Source of the DNA: Geobacter sp. UBA2189
GTDB taxonomy: Bacteria; Desulfobacterota; Desulfuromonadia; Geobacterales; Pseudopelobacteraceae
Assembly: GCA_002328035.1 (NCBI GenBank)
Contig: DCVL01000018.1
Location: 1 to 64,000 of the forward strand
Reading direction: 5' to 3'
DNA length: 64,000 bases
Shown here: positions 49,030 to 58,389 of the stretch, in pieces
Layout of the letters: every line of letters begins with the position of its first letter
Position numbering within the stretch: position 1 is the stretch's first letter
The notes under the pieces: model-generated
Told to the model about the DNA's origin: nothing
The model's database searches: none
Seen by the model: only the letters and a program-made list of their open reading frames with translations
Translations under genes and position numbers: made by a program

Positions 49030-49461
49030 TTATAATGAGTACAACCTCTCACCTGCGAGAATGGTAAAGTTATTGGAGGATAATGCGGCGATTGCCTTGT
49101 CTGTTTCATCAAAGCGGAATATGATCACTGCGTTGCCGCCACAACGTTCAACAAAGGCATACATATATTCGACATTAATTCCATCCTTATCAAGCGCCTG
49201 CAAGATGGTGGAAAGTCCGCCAGGCTGATCAGGTACCTCAACCGCCACCACTTCAGTCTTGGATACGGTGAACCCTTTCTCTTTAAGGACTGCCTTTGCT
49301 TTTTCAACATCGTTTACAATAAGGCGAAGTATGCCGAAATCAGAGGTGTCAGCCAATGAAAGAGCCCGGATGTTGATTCCAGTTTCGCCAAGTATCCTTG
49401 TGATCTCGGCCAGACGACCTGATTTGTTCTCTATGAAGATGGATATCTGTTCAACTTTCAT
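49030..49461 (-). CDS. Tandem ACT-domain regulatory protein
   Basis: This is a 143-residue protein of two ACT domains. The first runs from QISIFIENKSGRLAEITRIL to about residue 65. The second starts at VVAVEVPDQPGGLSTILQAL. ACT domains bind amino acids. Stand-alone tandem-ACT proteins often accompany paaK and iorAB in this kind of cluster and may sense aromatic or branched-chain amino acids. The gene starts 11 bases after paaK. Confidence 0.92.
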   Translation of the reverse strand: MKVEQISIFIENKSGRLAEITRILGETGINIRALSLADTSDFGILRLIVNDVEKAKAVLKEKGFTVSKTEVVAVEVPDQPGGLSTILQALDKDGINVEYMYAFVERCGGNAVIIFRFDETDKAIAALSSNNFTILAGERLYSL

Positions 49462-49472
49462 CTCTTCTCCTC

Positions 49473-50780
49473 CTACAGTTTGCGATTGTCCTTGACTCGT
49501 ACAGCCTTGCCTTCGCTTCGCTGAATGGTTTTGGGTTCTACCAGTTTAACCGTACAGGTTACACCTAGCATATCCTTTATCTCTTTCTCAATTCGGTGTG
49601 AGAGAGACTGCAGAATCTTTATCTCATCAGAGAATATCCGCTCATCAACCTCTACCTCAACAAGAAGGGTGTCAAGGTTGTCCTTGCGATCAACTATCAG
49701 GAGGTAGTGAGGTTCAACCCCTTCAATCCTTACCAGGATGGATTCAATCTGCGAGGGGAATACATTTACACCACGGATTATCAGCATGTCATCAGAACGA
49801 CCGCTCATCCTGGCTATCCTGGCGTGGGTGCGACCGCAGGAGCAGGGGGCGTAGCTGATACTGGTAATATCACGGGTGCGGTAACGGATAAGGGGGATCC
49901 CCTGTTTGGTAATGGTTGTTATGACCAGTTCCCCCTTATCTCCTTCTGCTACCGGTTCGCCAGTCTCGGGATTGATGATTTCAGGTATGAAATGATCCTC
50001 CCAGATATGCAGTCCGTGCTTCTCGTTGATGCACTCAATTGCGACACCAGGTCCCATTATCTCTGAAAGCCCATATATATCAATGGCGTCAAGGCCAAGG
50101 TTGGCTTCAATCTCACTCCGCATCGCCTCGGACCAGGGCTCGGCGCCAAAAATCCCGACCCTTAGTCTGGATGATTTTATGTCAACACCTTCTGTAGAAG
50201 CTTCTTCAGCCAGATAGAGAGAGTATGATGGAGTACAGGTGAGGACAGTAGAGCCAAAATCCTGCATGATCATGATCTGGCGTTTGGTATTTCCTCCGGA
50301 GATAGGAATTACCGAGGCTCCAAGTTTTTCTGCCCCGTAATGGGCTCCAAGGCCGCCGGTAAACAGGCCATAACCGTAAGCGTTATGTATGATATCCCCT
50401 TTATGAACACCTGCTGTTACAAAAGAACGAGCCATAAGTTCGGACCAGTTATCAATATCCTTTTGGGTGTAGCCAACAACCGTAGGTTTGCCTGTTGTAC
50501 CTGATGAAGCATGAATCCTTACAATTTCTTCCATTGGGGCGGCAAAAAGGCTGTACGGGTAAGAATCACGCATGTTCTGTTTTGTGGTAAAGGGGAGGCG
50601 TTTAAGGTCAGCCAATGTCTTTATATCTTCCGGCCTGATCCCTACAGCATCAAAGCACTGCCTGTAAAACGGCACATTGGCATATACCCTTGCAACGGTA
50701 TTTTGGAGACGTTTAAGCTGGAGAGCCTCAAGAGCCGCGCGGGGCAGGGTTTCAAATTCTTCGTTGAAATAGCTGGTCAT
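49473..50780 (-). CDS. paaK: Phenylacetate-CoA ligase
   Basis: This 435-residue adenylate-forming ligase of the PaaK family has the AMP-binding loop HASSGTTGKPTVVGYT. IYGLSEIMGPGVA follows near residue 240, then the C-terminal RSDDMLIIRGVNVFPSQIE. It activates arylacetates to CoA esters with ATP. The adjacent indolepyruvate oxidoreductase makes arylacetyl-CoA from aryl pyruvates, so in this operon it may run in reverse to save energy or act on free acids. GGAG lies 8 bases before the ATG. Confidence 0.95.
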   Translation of the reverse strand: MTSYFNEEFETLPRAALEALQLKRLQNTVARVYANVPFYRQCFDAVGIRPEDIKTLADLKRLPFTTKQNMRDSYPYSLFAAPMEEIVRIHASSGTTGKPTVVGYTQKDIDNWSELMARSFVTAGVHKGDIIHNAYGYGLFTGGLGAHYGAEKLGASVIPISGGNTKRQIMIMQDFGSTVLTCTPSYSLYLAEEASTEGVDIKSSRLRVGIFGAEPWSEAMRSEIEANLGLDAIDIYGLSEIMGPGVAIECINEKHGLHIWEDHFIPEIINPETGEPVAEGDKGELVITTITKQGIPLIRYRTRDITSISYAPCSCGRTHARIARMSGRSDDMLIIRGVNVFPSQIESILVRIEGVEPHYLLIVDRKDNLDTLLVEVEVDERIFSDEIKILQSLSHRIEKEIKDMLGVTCTVKLVEPKTIQRSEGKAVRVKDNRKL

Positions 50781-50809
50781 GGCATCAACTCCACAAAACT
50801 AAATAAAAT

Positions 50810-51388
50810 TTACAGGCTGCGCCCCATGCTGAAGGCGTTAAGGTTAATCTCCAGCGCCTTATTAGGCACCATCTTTTCAATAGCCTTCTGCCAGACCCCA
50901 TCAGCTATCTGTAGGCGTCTGGATACGGCGCCAAGCATAACGGTATTGGCTGCCCTTGTGTCGCCGGCTTTCCGAGCCATTCCCTGGCCATCTACCAAAA
51001 GAAAGTCAGGATAGGCAGTTTTAATCTTTTCAGAAAGGTTTTCAGGATAGGTGGTCTGTCCCAGCAGAACAGATGGAGGGGGGATCCTGAAGTCATTTGC
51101 TATTACTGTAGCCCCTTTTTTCATAAGCGGAAGATAACGATAGGTCTCAAGCAGTTCAAAGCCGAACAGTATATCCCCATGACCTTCAGGTACTACGGGT
51201 GAAAATACCTTGTTGCCAAAACGGACATGGGAAACAACCGAGCCACCTCGTTGTGACATTCCGTGTATCTCGCTCTTTTTTACATCAAAACCTGCAAGCA
51301 TGAATGCCTCTGACAGGATCTCCGATGCAAGAAGGATCCCTTGGCCGCCAACCCCTACAAGGAGGATATTAGTAACCGGATTGCTCAT
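50810..51388 (-). CDS. iorB: Indolepyruvate ferredoxin oxidoreductase, beta subunit
   Basis: This 192-residue gamma/beta-type subunit of 2-oxoacid:ferredoxin oxidoreductases has ILLVGVGGQGILLASEIL and KKSEIHGMSQRGGSVVSHVRFG. It pairs with IorA. The ATG overlaps the iorA stop at 51388. Confidence 0.96.
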   Translation of the reverse strand: MSNPVTNILLVGVGGQGILLASEILSEAFMLAGFDVKKSEIHGMSQRGGSVVSHVRFGNKVFSPVVPEGHGDILFGFELLETYRYLPLMKKGATVIANDFRIPPPSVLLGQTTYPENLSEKIKTAYPDFLLVDGQGMARKAGDTRAANTVMLGAVSRRLQIADGVWQKAIEKMVPNKALEINLNAFSMGRSL

Positions 51389-53166
51389 TATTTTCTCCCC
51401 CCGATAGCATTGAATTTACATAACTGCTGGCAAATGGTGCAGCCGGTGCAGAGTAGAGGGTCAATAAACGCCTTTCCCCTGTCTCCGTTCTGGTTTGGTT
51501 TCCACTCAATGGCAGGACAGCCGATCCTTAGGCAGGCCTTACAGCCGGTACATTTGCCCTGATCAACCTCAAGAACCGTAGATTTTCGGAAGCGATCGGC
51601 TCCCTTGATAAGACAGCATGGGCGATTTGTTATTATGACTGATGGTTCGGGGCGATTCATTTCTTCAATAATCGCCTGCCTGGTTTCTTCGAGGTTGTAT
51701 GGATCGATAGTACGGACGTTTCTGATTCCAAGCACCCTGCATAGCTCTGGAATATTGACTTCAGAGGCTTCTTCACCGGAAAGGGTGTAGCCGGAAGCCG
51801 GATTCTCCTGACGACCGGTCATGGCAGTAATACGGTTATCCAGGATTATGACAGTTGCGGGAGCCTTGTTCCATGCCATCTCCATAAGAGAGTTTATCCC
51901 TGTATGGAGGAATGTGGAATCGCCTATTACAGCCACAACCCGTTTTTGCTCTTCCTCTGGTAACGCTCTTACTATGCCTGAGCCCATGCTGATTGAAGCG
52001 CCCATGCAGACGCAGGTATCCATGGCGTTAAGAGGTGGCATGAATCCGAGGGTGTAGCATCCGATATCACCTGTTACAAAGGCGTTGGCGCGGTTAAGCT
52101 CGTAAAATACTCCGCGATGGGGGCAACCCGGACACATATTTGGCGGGCGAGGTGGAACCAGCTCAATATTTTGCAGTGATGATTCCTCGACAGATTCAGC
52201 AATTCCAGCCTTTGCAAAGGCATCACGGATCCGTCCTGGAGAAAGTTCACCACAGAGAGGTATAAAATCCTTGCCGTGACATGAAATTCCTAGCGCCTTT
52301 ACCTGAAGTTCAAGGAACGGATCAAGCTCTTCAACCACAAACAGCTGCTTTACCTTGTCGCTGAACTCTCTGATCAGGTTTGCGGGAAGAGGCCAGACCA
52401 TTCCCAATTTCAGCACACTTGCATCAGGCAGGGCTTCACAGACATATTGATATGTTACTCCGGCACAGATGATGCCGATTTCATCAGAGTGTAACTCCAT
52501 CCTGTTAATGTTTGAGGTATCGCCAAATTCTGAAAGCTTTATGCTCCGTTCTTCAACAAGCGGGTGCCTTACGCGGGCGTTGCCAGGCAACATGACCAGC
52601 TTGGGAGCGTCCTTTACAAGTTTTGGTGCTGGCAGGTCAGTTTTACGCTCGCCAAGTTCAACAATAGACTTTCCGTGAGAAATCCTGGTGCAACTACGCA
52701 ACATCACCGGTGTGTCAAACTTTTCTGAAAGATCAAAGGCCAGCCTTGTAAACTCCTTGCATTCGGCGGAATCTGCCGGTTCGAGCATAGGAACCTTTGA
52801 AAATGCAGCGTAGTTACGGCTATCCTGCTCATTCTGTGAAGAGTGCATCTCAGGGTCATCTGCAGCCACCAGTACAAGTCCGCCTCTTACGCCAGTATAA
52901 GAGGCTGTAAAGAGGGGGTCAGCCGCAACATTAACACCTACATGTTTCATACATACCAGTGCGCGGGCTCCTCCAAAGGATGCACCTATTGCAACCTCCA
53001 GAGCCACCTTTTCATTTGGAGCCCATGAGGAATTTATCTCTTTGTAATTAGTTACATTTTCTAGGATTTCAGTAGAAGGGGTGCCAGGATAGGCGCTTGC
53101 CACCAGGCAACCTGCCTCAAAGGCGCCTCTGGCTATTGCCTCATTTCCGGAAAGAATTTCTTTCAT
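51388..53166 (-). CDS. iorA: Indolepyruvate ferredoxin oxidoreductase, alpha subunit
   Basis: This is a 592-residue alpha subunit that oxidises aryl pyruvates to aryl-acetyl-CoA with ferredoxin. The N-terminal pyrimidine-binding domain has LSGNEAIARGAFEAGC and AYPGTPSTEI. The TPP-binding domain has GDIGCYTLG and GDSTFLHTGINSL. The C-terminus holds two [4Fe-4S] cluster motifs, CTGCKACLRIGCPA and CTGCTICQQLC. ATG 53166 matches the family start; an in-frame upstream codon at 53244 would add 26 atypical residues. It heads the ten-gene operon down to livF. Confidence 0.96.
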   Translation of the reverse strand: MKEILSGNEAIARGAFEAGCLVASAYPGTPSTEILENVTNYKEINSSWAPNEKVALEVAIGASFGGARALVCMKHVGVNVAADPLFTASYTGVRGGLVLVAADDPEMHSSQNEQDSRNYAAFSKVPMLEPADSAECKEFTRLAFDLSEKFDTPVMLRSCTRISHGKSIVELGERKTDLPAPKLVKDAPKLVMLPGNARVRHPLVEERSIKLSEFGDTSNINRMELHSDEIGIICAGVTYQYVCEALPDASVLKLGMVWPLPANLIREFSDKVKQLFVVEELDPFLELQVKALGISCHGKDFIPLCGELSPGRIRDAFAKAGIAESVEESSLQNIELVPPRPPNMCPGCPHRGVFYELNRANAFVTGDIGCYTLGFMPPLNAMDTCVCMGASISMGSGIVRALPEEEQKRVVAVIGDSTFLHTGINSLMEMAWNKAPATVIILDNRITAMTGRQENPASGYTLSGEEASEVNIPELCRVLGIRNVRTIDPYNLEETRQAIIEEMNRPEPSVIITNRPCCLIKGADRFRKSTVLEVDQGKCTGCKACLRIGCPAIEWKPNQNGDRGKAFIDPLLCTGCTICQQLCKFNAIGGRK

Positions 53167-53372
53167 ATCGTAGTTGTCTCGCTTCGGTGCAATAAATAAT
53201 AAATAAAGACGTTTTTTATACACGCTTAGAAGGCCTATTGTCAATTCGTTTACTCTTGTTTAATATCGTCAAATAGCCGAATCTTCTGGCTTTGTAGAAA
53301 CTGCAATAGTGTGATATGTAATAAGCCAGTTGCCGTCGTCCATACCTTTAAATTCTATTCAAATCCAGACTG

Positions 53373-54068
53373 ATGTCGCAGAGGAGCTTCCCAACTGCCA
53401 TGCCTCCGCTTCTTGAACTGAAAGATCTGACTCTTAACGGGCTTGTAGAACATTTAAACCTTGAGCTTGAATCGGGTATGTTTGCACAGATTTGTGCAGC
53501 CGGAGAGCATGATAGAGATTTGATGGTAAAGCTTATTACCGGAGAACTTCATCCTCAGTCAGGCAGTCTGATCTTTGGAGAGCAAAGTCTACAGGAACTT
53601 AACAGAGAACAGCTTTTAAAGCTGAGGTGTGAAATTGCGGTAATAGAAGCCAGGCCGGTATTGATCTCAAATCTGAAGGTGTGGGAGAATATAACTCTGC
53701 CTCTTATCTATCATGGAGGTTCTGTTTCGGCAGAAACAGCAACGATGGCAACTGGAATGCTTGAAAAATTGGGCTATAGGGGAAACATCTGGGCGTTGCC
53801 AGGCCACCTGAAGCCTGCTGAAAAGATTATGACTGCTTTTGTCAGGGCGGTTGTATCATCGCCACGGCTTATTATTTATGCCTGTCTTGACGAACTTGCG
53901 CCCAACTATAGAGAAGCTATGCTTAATCAGATTTTTGAACTTCATAACAAAAGCGATGCACCTGTGGCTCTATTAATAACAGCGACTGAACTTCAGCAAG
54001 GCTTGCTAAAACCTGATATCATCTGCAATCTTAAAAATAATCCGCCAACTATTAAGAGGCTTACATGA
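53373..54068 (+). CDS. ABC-ATPase-like protein lacking a Walker A motif (MCE-linked)
   Basis: This 231-residue protein has the overall layout of an ABC ATPase of the MlaF type: LLELKDLTLNG at the start, GELHPQSGSLIFGEQSLQEL, a Q-loop-like region and SSPRLIIYACLDELAPNYREAM at the Walker B position. The P-loop, where GxxGxGKS is expected, reads CAAGEHDRDLM. The signature LSGGQ reads LPGHLKPAEK. It therefore should not bind ATP normally. ATG 53373 or an in-frame ATG at 53400 may be the start. It overlaps the MlaD-like gene by 4 bases (ATGA), so a structural or regulatory role with it is likely. Confidence 0.75.
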   Translation: MSQRSFPTAMPPLLELKDLTLNGLVEHLNLELESGMFAQICAAGEHDRDLMVKLITGELHPQSGSLIFGEQSLQELNREQLLKLRCEIAVIEARPVLISNLKVWENITLPLIYHGGSVSAETATMATGMLEKLGYRGNIWALPGHLKPAEKIMTAFVRAVVSSPRLIIYACLDELAPNYREAMLNQIFELHNKSDAPVALLITATELQQGLLKPDIICNLKNNPPTIKRLT

Positions 54069-55021
54069 TTACGCAACAGGATCCCAGATTCAGAAATCTT
54101 GAAAGAAAGATAGGCCTCTTCACACTGGTCGCCCTCTTTGGAGTTTTACTGATAGTCCTGTTGGTGGGGATACAAAAAGATTTCTTCAGTGCAAAATACA
54201 AACTTGCCTTTACTGTTGACAGAGGTACCGGTTTTACCAAGGGGATGCCTGTAAAACTCTCCGGCTTCAGGGTGGGTCGGATTACAGATATGACCCTTAA
54301 TGAACAGGCCATGGTTGATATCACTATTGAAGTTGCCAGGAAATACTCAAAATGGATACGTACGGATTCAACCATCAAGCTGGTTAAGGAGGGACTGGTT
54401 GGTGACAACATAGTCGAAATTTCTGTCGGTTCACTTGATAAAGAGGAGCTAAAAGCCGGAGATTCTGTCACATATCTAAAGACCAAGGGGCTTGATGAGC
54501 TGGCAGATGAGATAGCCGAAAAGGTCAAACCTGTTCTGATAGAGGTAAGGGATATTATCGGATATATAAACGATCCAAACGGTGATCTCAAAAAGACCAT
54601 TCATAATCTTGAACTGCTGACCCGCAATCTTGAATCAACGCGCAGTAAAGCGGATAACCTGCTGGTAAGCAGCACAAGAAATATTGAAACAATAGGACAA
54701 CAGACCACAAATCTACTGGAGCTGACAAGCAGGAAGATTGACAGTCTTGATGTTGCCAAACTAAACACAACCCTTGAAAAGATGCCGCCACTTTTAGACA
54801 AGACCGATGCAGCTATGGCCAACGTAATAGCCCTGTCTGCTGAAACCAGAAAATTTGCCGAGCAGTCGTTTCCCCTTATCCCAGGAGTTCTTTCAAGGAC
54901 AGAAGAGCTGCTCTTCAGTACAGATAGGCTTGTAAACAGTCTAAATAACTCGTGGTTGCTTGGTGGAGGTTCAGACAGAGCTGATCAGCGTAGTTTAAAG
55001 GCAGGTGACAGCCATGATTAG
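54065..55021 (+). CDS. MCE/MlaD-family lipid-transport protein
   Basis: This 318-residue protein has one N-terminal transmembrane helix (about 16-39). The MCE domain follows (KYKLAFTVDRGTGFTKGMPVKLSGFRVGRI to about residue 125), then a long helical C-terminal part with repeats of NLESTRSKADNLL type. MCE proteins form periplasmic rings that carry phospholipids between membranes. The neighbouring ABC-like gene lacks a P-loop and no MlaE-type permease is next to it, so the set looks incomplete. The next gene starts within its last codons. Confidence 0.92.
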   Translation: MITQQDPRFRNLERKIGLFTLVALFGVLLIVLLVGIQKDFFSAKYKLAFTVDRGTGFTKGMPVKLSGFRVGRITDMTLNEQAMVDITIEVARKYSKWIRTDSTIKLVKEGLVGDNIVEISVGSLDKEELKAGDSVTYLKTKGLDELADEIAEKVKPVLIEVRDIIGYINDPNGDLKKTIHNLELLTRNLESTRSKADNLLVSSTRNIETIGQQTTNLLELTSRKIDSLDVAKLNTTLEKMPPLLDKTDAAMANVIALSAETRKFAEQSFPLIPGVLSRTEELLFSTDRLVNSLNNSWLLGGGSDRADQRSLKAGDSHD

Positions 55022-55823
55022 ACCAAATCTGATGATGCTTTTTATGGTTGCTTCCATTGCCCTTTTTCCGGGATGTACAGGAAGCAGGAAGCTTCCTCAG
55101 GCCGTTCAGCAAGACAGGGTTGTTGATCTGAATGAAAGGGCTCTGGACAGTTTTGAAAAGGGAATGGATCTGGATGCCGCAAAACTCCTTCAGGATGCAT
55201 TAAGATTGGCATCATCCATAGATGACAGGGGTGGGCGTACAATAACGCTTTTGAACCAGAGCAGGATAGCCCGCCATAAAGGGGAAAAGACAGAGGCTGC
55301 CAGACTGGTTGAGCTGGCGCTTCTCAATTCTTCAGGAACTGCTCTCTATGCAGATGTTGCACAGGAAAAGTCAATTCAGCAAATTGAATCCGGACAGTTG
55401 GATGAGGCATTTAAATGGGCCAAAATATCAAATGACTCTGAATCTGGTGAACTCTCAGGCAGACGTCTGAATCTTCTGGCCAGGATTCTGTTCCTTAAAG
55501 GGGATTTCAATGAGGCGGTACGGATGGCTGAAATGGCTCTCTCTGCCAATAAGAGCAAGGATATCTATCTTGAACAGGCCAACTCCCTAAGGATTCTTGG
55601 TTTGATAAAGGGTAGGGAAGGGCAGTTTGATAAGGGGTTGGAGATGCTTAGAGAGGCGCTTAAGATTGACAGGCAACAGGCTGCATCTCTGAAAATTGCT
55701 GCTGACCTGGAGGCGCTTGCAGAGGTTTCAGGACTAAAAAATGATTTGGCCGCGCAAAAAGATTACCTTAATCGAGCTTTAACAGTTAAAGAGGCTCAAA
55801 AGCGTAAAACAATGAATAAGTAG
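55014..55823 (+). CDS. TPR-repeat lipoprotein
   Basis: This is a 269-residue protein with a lipoprotein signal (lipobox LFPGC, Cys near residue 21) and several TPR-like helix pairs, for example NERALDSFEKGMDLDAAKLLQDAL and GQFDKGLEMLREALKIDR. TPR proteins mediate protein contacts. Its ATG overlaps the mlaD-like gene by 8 bases, so it belongs to the same operon and may anchor the MCE protein at the membrane. Confidence 0.82.
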   Translation: MIRPNLMMLFMVASIALFPGCTGSRKLPQAVQQDRVVDLNERALDSFEKGMDLDAAKLLQDALRLASSIDDRGGRTITLLNQSRIARHKGEKTEAARLVELALLNSSGTALYADVAQEKSIQQIESGQLDEAFKWAKISNDSESGELSGRRLNLLARILFLKGDFNEAVRMAEMALSANKSKDIYLEQANSLRILGLIKGREGQFDKGLEMLREALKIDRQQAASLKIAADLEALAEVSGLKNDLAAQKDYLNRALTVKEAQKRKTMNK

Positions 55824-55829
55824 CTAAGT

Positions 55830-56747
55830 TTAGTTTGTAAATTCAGAGACAACCAGTCCTTCAAGCAGACCGTAATCGCTTACCTTCATCCTTGTAAAAC
55901 CGAAGCGCTTTAAAGTAAGAAGTGTAATCAGGCTGCCTGCAATGATCAGATCTTCACGTCCTTTTTCCAATCCTGCAATGCCAAGGCGCTGTTCTTTTGA
56001 GAGTGGCAGCAGGAGTTCATATATTCTCTGAATCTCACTTTTTTGAAGCGAATGGTTGTTGACCCTGCGATAGTCATATTCAGGCATCTGAAGTGAGATG
56101 GCTGCAAGAGTGGTGGCTGTTCCGGCAGTTCCTACCAACAAGGTGTCAGGTGAAACAGAGATAGCTGAGTTGCGGAGCTGCAGTTCAAGGTTGTCCAGTT
56201 CACGTTCGATCTTTTCTTCCATTGCGGAAGGTTCAATCTTGCCTTCAGTCAACCTGACTACTCCCAGTGGAAGGCTCTGAACAAAAAGGGGGCGGTCGTC
56301 TCGGGCAAATGTATACTCGGTACTCCCACCCCCTACATCAAACATCAGCAACTGTTCCGGCTGGCTGTCAAGCCCGGCCAGTACACCGGCCAAAGTCAGG
56401 CTTCCTTCTGTAACGCCGTCGATTATACCAAGCCGGATGCCGGTTTCGTCTGTCATCCTTGCAACAAACTCGGAACCGTTTGCTGCATCCCTGATGGCGC
56501 TTGTACCAACTGCCCTGATTGTATCCACCGCATTTTGTCTGATGGAGTCAGCAAAGTCATGAAGACAAGCAGTTGCCCTCTGAATAGCATCGTCAGCCAG
56601 GCCAGTGGCACGGTTGAAACCACCACCCAGACGAACTATAGTCCGTTTGAGAGCTATCTGTTCAAAATGACCATCATCGAAAAGGTCTGCAATTAAGAGA
56701 CGGGCGGTATTTGTGCCAAAGTCAATGGCTGCGATACGACGGGGCAC
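55830..56747 (-). CDS. Ppx/GppA-family phosphatase
   Basis: This 305-residue protein is an actin-like ATPase-fold phosphatase. It shows AAIDFGTNTARLLIAD, AVGTSAIRDAANG, and FDVGGGSTEYTF. It is shorter than the two-domain E. coli enzymes, as is common outside Gammaproteobacteria. It hydrolyses polyphosphate or pppGpp; which one is not evident. It starts 3 bases after the IHF/HU gene. Confidence 0.93.
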   Translation of the reverse strand: MPRRIAAIDFGTNTARLLIADLFDDGHFEQIALKRTIVRLGGGFNRATGLADDAIQRATACLHDFADSIRQNAVDTIRAVGTSAIRDAANGSEFVARMTDETGIRLGIIDGVTEGSLTLAGVLAGLDSQPEQLLMFDVGGGSTEYTFARDDRPLFVQSLPLGVVRLTEGKIEPSAMEEKIERELDNLELQLRNSAISVSPDTLLVGTAGTATTLAAISLQMPEYDYRRVNNHSLQKSEIQRIYELLLPLSKEQRLGIAGLEKGREDLIIAGSLITLLTLKRFGFTRMKVSDYGLLEGLVVSEFTN

Positions 56748-56750
56748 GAG

Positions 56751-57032
56751 TTATTCGCCGTCCAGAATACGCTCCTTCAACTCTTTTCCAACCTTGAAAA
56801 AAGGAAGCTTTTTAGGCTTAACTGCAATCGGATCGCCGGTTTTTGGGTTGCGACCGGTATATGCGCCGTATTCCTTAACCATAAAACTGCCCAATCCACG
56901 GATCTCGATTCTCTCGCCGTCAATCATGGCCTCACTCATGGAGTTAAAGATCATGTTCACAATATCTTCAGCTCGCTTGTGAGAGATATCACGCTGGACA
57001 GCAAATGTTTCAATCAGCTCAGATTTGTTCAT
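56751..57032 (-). CDS. Integration host factor / HU-family DNA-bending protein
   Basis: This 93-residue protein is of the HU/IHF family, with the start MNKSELIETFA and IEIRGLGSFMVKEY. The DNA-minor-groove arm follows with GRNPKTGDP. The residues fit an IHF beta-like subunit. ATG 57032 has AAGGAG 6 bases upstream; the longer frame from 57065 lacks one. Confidence 0.95.
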   Translation of the reverse strand: MNKSELIETFAVQRDISHKRAEDIVNMIFNSMSEAMIDGERIEIRGLGSFMVKEYGAYTGRNPKTGDPIAVKPKKLPFFKVGKELKERILDGE

Positions 57033-57071
57033 GGTACGCTCCTTGTTTATGTAGAGATCCAACATAAAGAT

Positions 57072-58388
57072 TCAGTAAGACTTGGAAAGCAGGGCAACGG
57101 TTTCAATATGGGCAGTCTGTGGAAACATATCCAACGGGGTGGCCTCAATCATTCTGTAATTGCCTGATTTGCACAATATCATAATGTCCCGAGCCATTGT
57201 CGCCGGGTCACATGATACATACACTATTTTTTTGGCACCAAGCTCTCCAACTGACCGAACCGCCTCAACAGCTCCGGTTCTTGGAGGATCCAGCAGGATG
57301 GTATCAAACCGAGCCTTTTGAGTAACTAACTGCCTGACTTCGCTTACCACATCATTGCATTTGAAAGTACTATTGTTTACATGATGTTGACGGGCATTGT
57401 CAACTGCCGATGCAATGGATGGGGCGAACTCTTCAACAGCCAGCAGTTCCTGAACCTTTTCAGACATAGGCAGGGAAAGGTTGCCGTTGCCACAATACAG
57501 ATCCAGCAGGCGATGAGAGGCTTCCGGTCTTGCGTAGCTACAGACCAGGGTTGCCATTACGCTGTTCTGTTCCCTGTTTATCTGTGAAAACCCCCCTATC
57601 CTGTAACCGAGGTTCATTGATCTGGCAGAATCAGCGCAGAGTGGAACTGAAAATTTCAGTTCTCCATCTCCAAAAACGGGCAGAATGGACTCTTTTCTAG
57701 ATGTCTGCAGGAAAAGTCCGGCAAGTGGAAGCCTTCCCTTTTCTTTTTGAAGCTGCCTTATTATCCCTTTGCGATCTGAACCAATGTAATGAACTATGGC
57801 AACTACGCCTGAAATCCCTTCTTCTATCGTTAGTTGAGGGATACGGTCTCTGTCCGGCAGATTCTGCAGTATCTGACGTAACTGTTGCATAGCTCTGTTT
57901 ATGGCCGGTCTGACCACAGGACAACCATCTGGCAGATCAATCACGTAATGGGAGCCACGCCTGAAAAAACCGATTGCAAGCCCTGACTCTGTGCTGTGCA
58001 GTTTGAACTGGGCTCTTGCTCTATAGCTGTACTGATTAGCGGATGGAGCTGTTTTTGGCACATTTGGGGCACTGATTCCGCCCATTCTCTGGAGGGTTGC
58101 AGTCAATAATTCCTGCTTGATATTGCACTGTGTAGAGTATTCTATATGCTGCCAATTGCATCCGCCGCATATCCCGAAGGCCGGACAGAGAGGATTGACA
58201 CGAAGGTTGGAGGATTCATGCAGCTCAACCAGCTCTGCCTCGCAGTAAGAACGACTTTCCTTTGAAATACGAACCTTTAGCCTGTCGCCGGTTACTGAAA
58301 AAGGAACAAAGCATACCTTCCCGTCAATCCTACCTACGCCATTTCCTCCTATGGCCATCCGTTCTATATATATATCTGAAAGATTCAT
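57072..58388 (-). CDS. RlmD/RumA-like RNA uracil-5-methyltransferase
   Basis: This 438-residue protein has an N-terminal TRAM domain and the Fe-S cluster Cys motif CPAFGICGGCNW. SAM-binding LDLYCGNGNLSL and catalytic LLDPPRTGA and YVSCDPATMARD follow. It methylates C5 of a uracil in RNA (23S rRNA in E. coli RlmD). The exact target is not proven. It starts one base before the stop of the upstream unknown gene. Confidence 0.93.
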   Translation of the reverse strand: MNLSDIYIERMAIGGNGVGRIDGKVCFVPFSVTGDRLKVRISKESRSYCEAELVELHESSNLRVNPLCPAFGICGGCNWQHIEYSTQCNIKQELLTATLQRMGGISAPNVPKTAPSANQYSYRARAQFKLHSTESGLAIGFFRRGSHYVIDLPDGCPVVRPAINRAMQQLRQILQNLPDRDRIPQLTIEEGISGVVAIVHYIGSDRKGIIRQLQKEKGRLPLAGLFLQTSRKESILPVFGDGELKFSVPLCADSARSMNLGYRIGGFSQINREQNSVMATLVCSYARPEASHRLLDLYCGNGNLSLPMSEKVQELLAVEEFAPSIASAVDNARQHHVNNSTFKCNDVVSEVRQLVTQKARFDTILLDPPRTGAVEAVRSVGELGAKKIVYVSCDPATMARDIMILCKSGNYRMIEATPLDMFPQTAHIETVALLSKSY

Positions 58389-58389
58389 G

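Noticed and set aside
49011..49112. Longer LivK copy 2 starting at 49112
   Set aside because: It would overlap the ACT gene and put 34 hydrophilic residues before the signal peptide.
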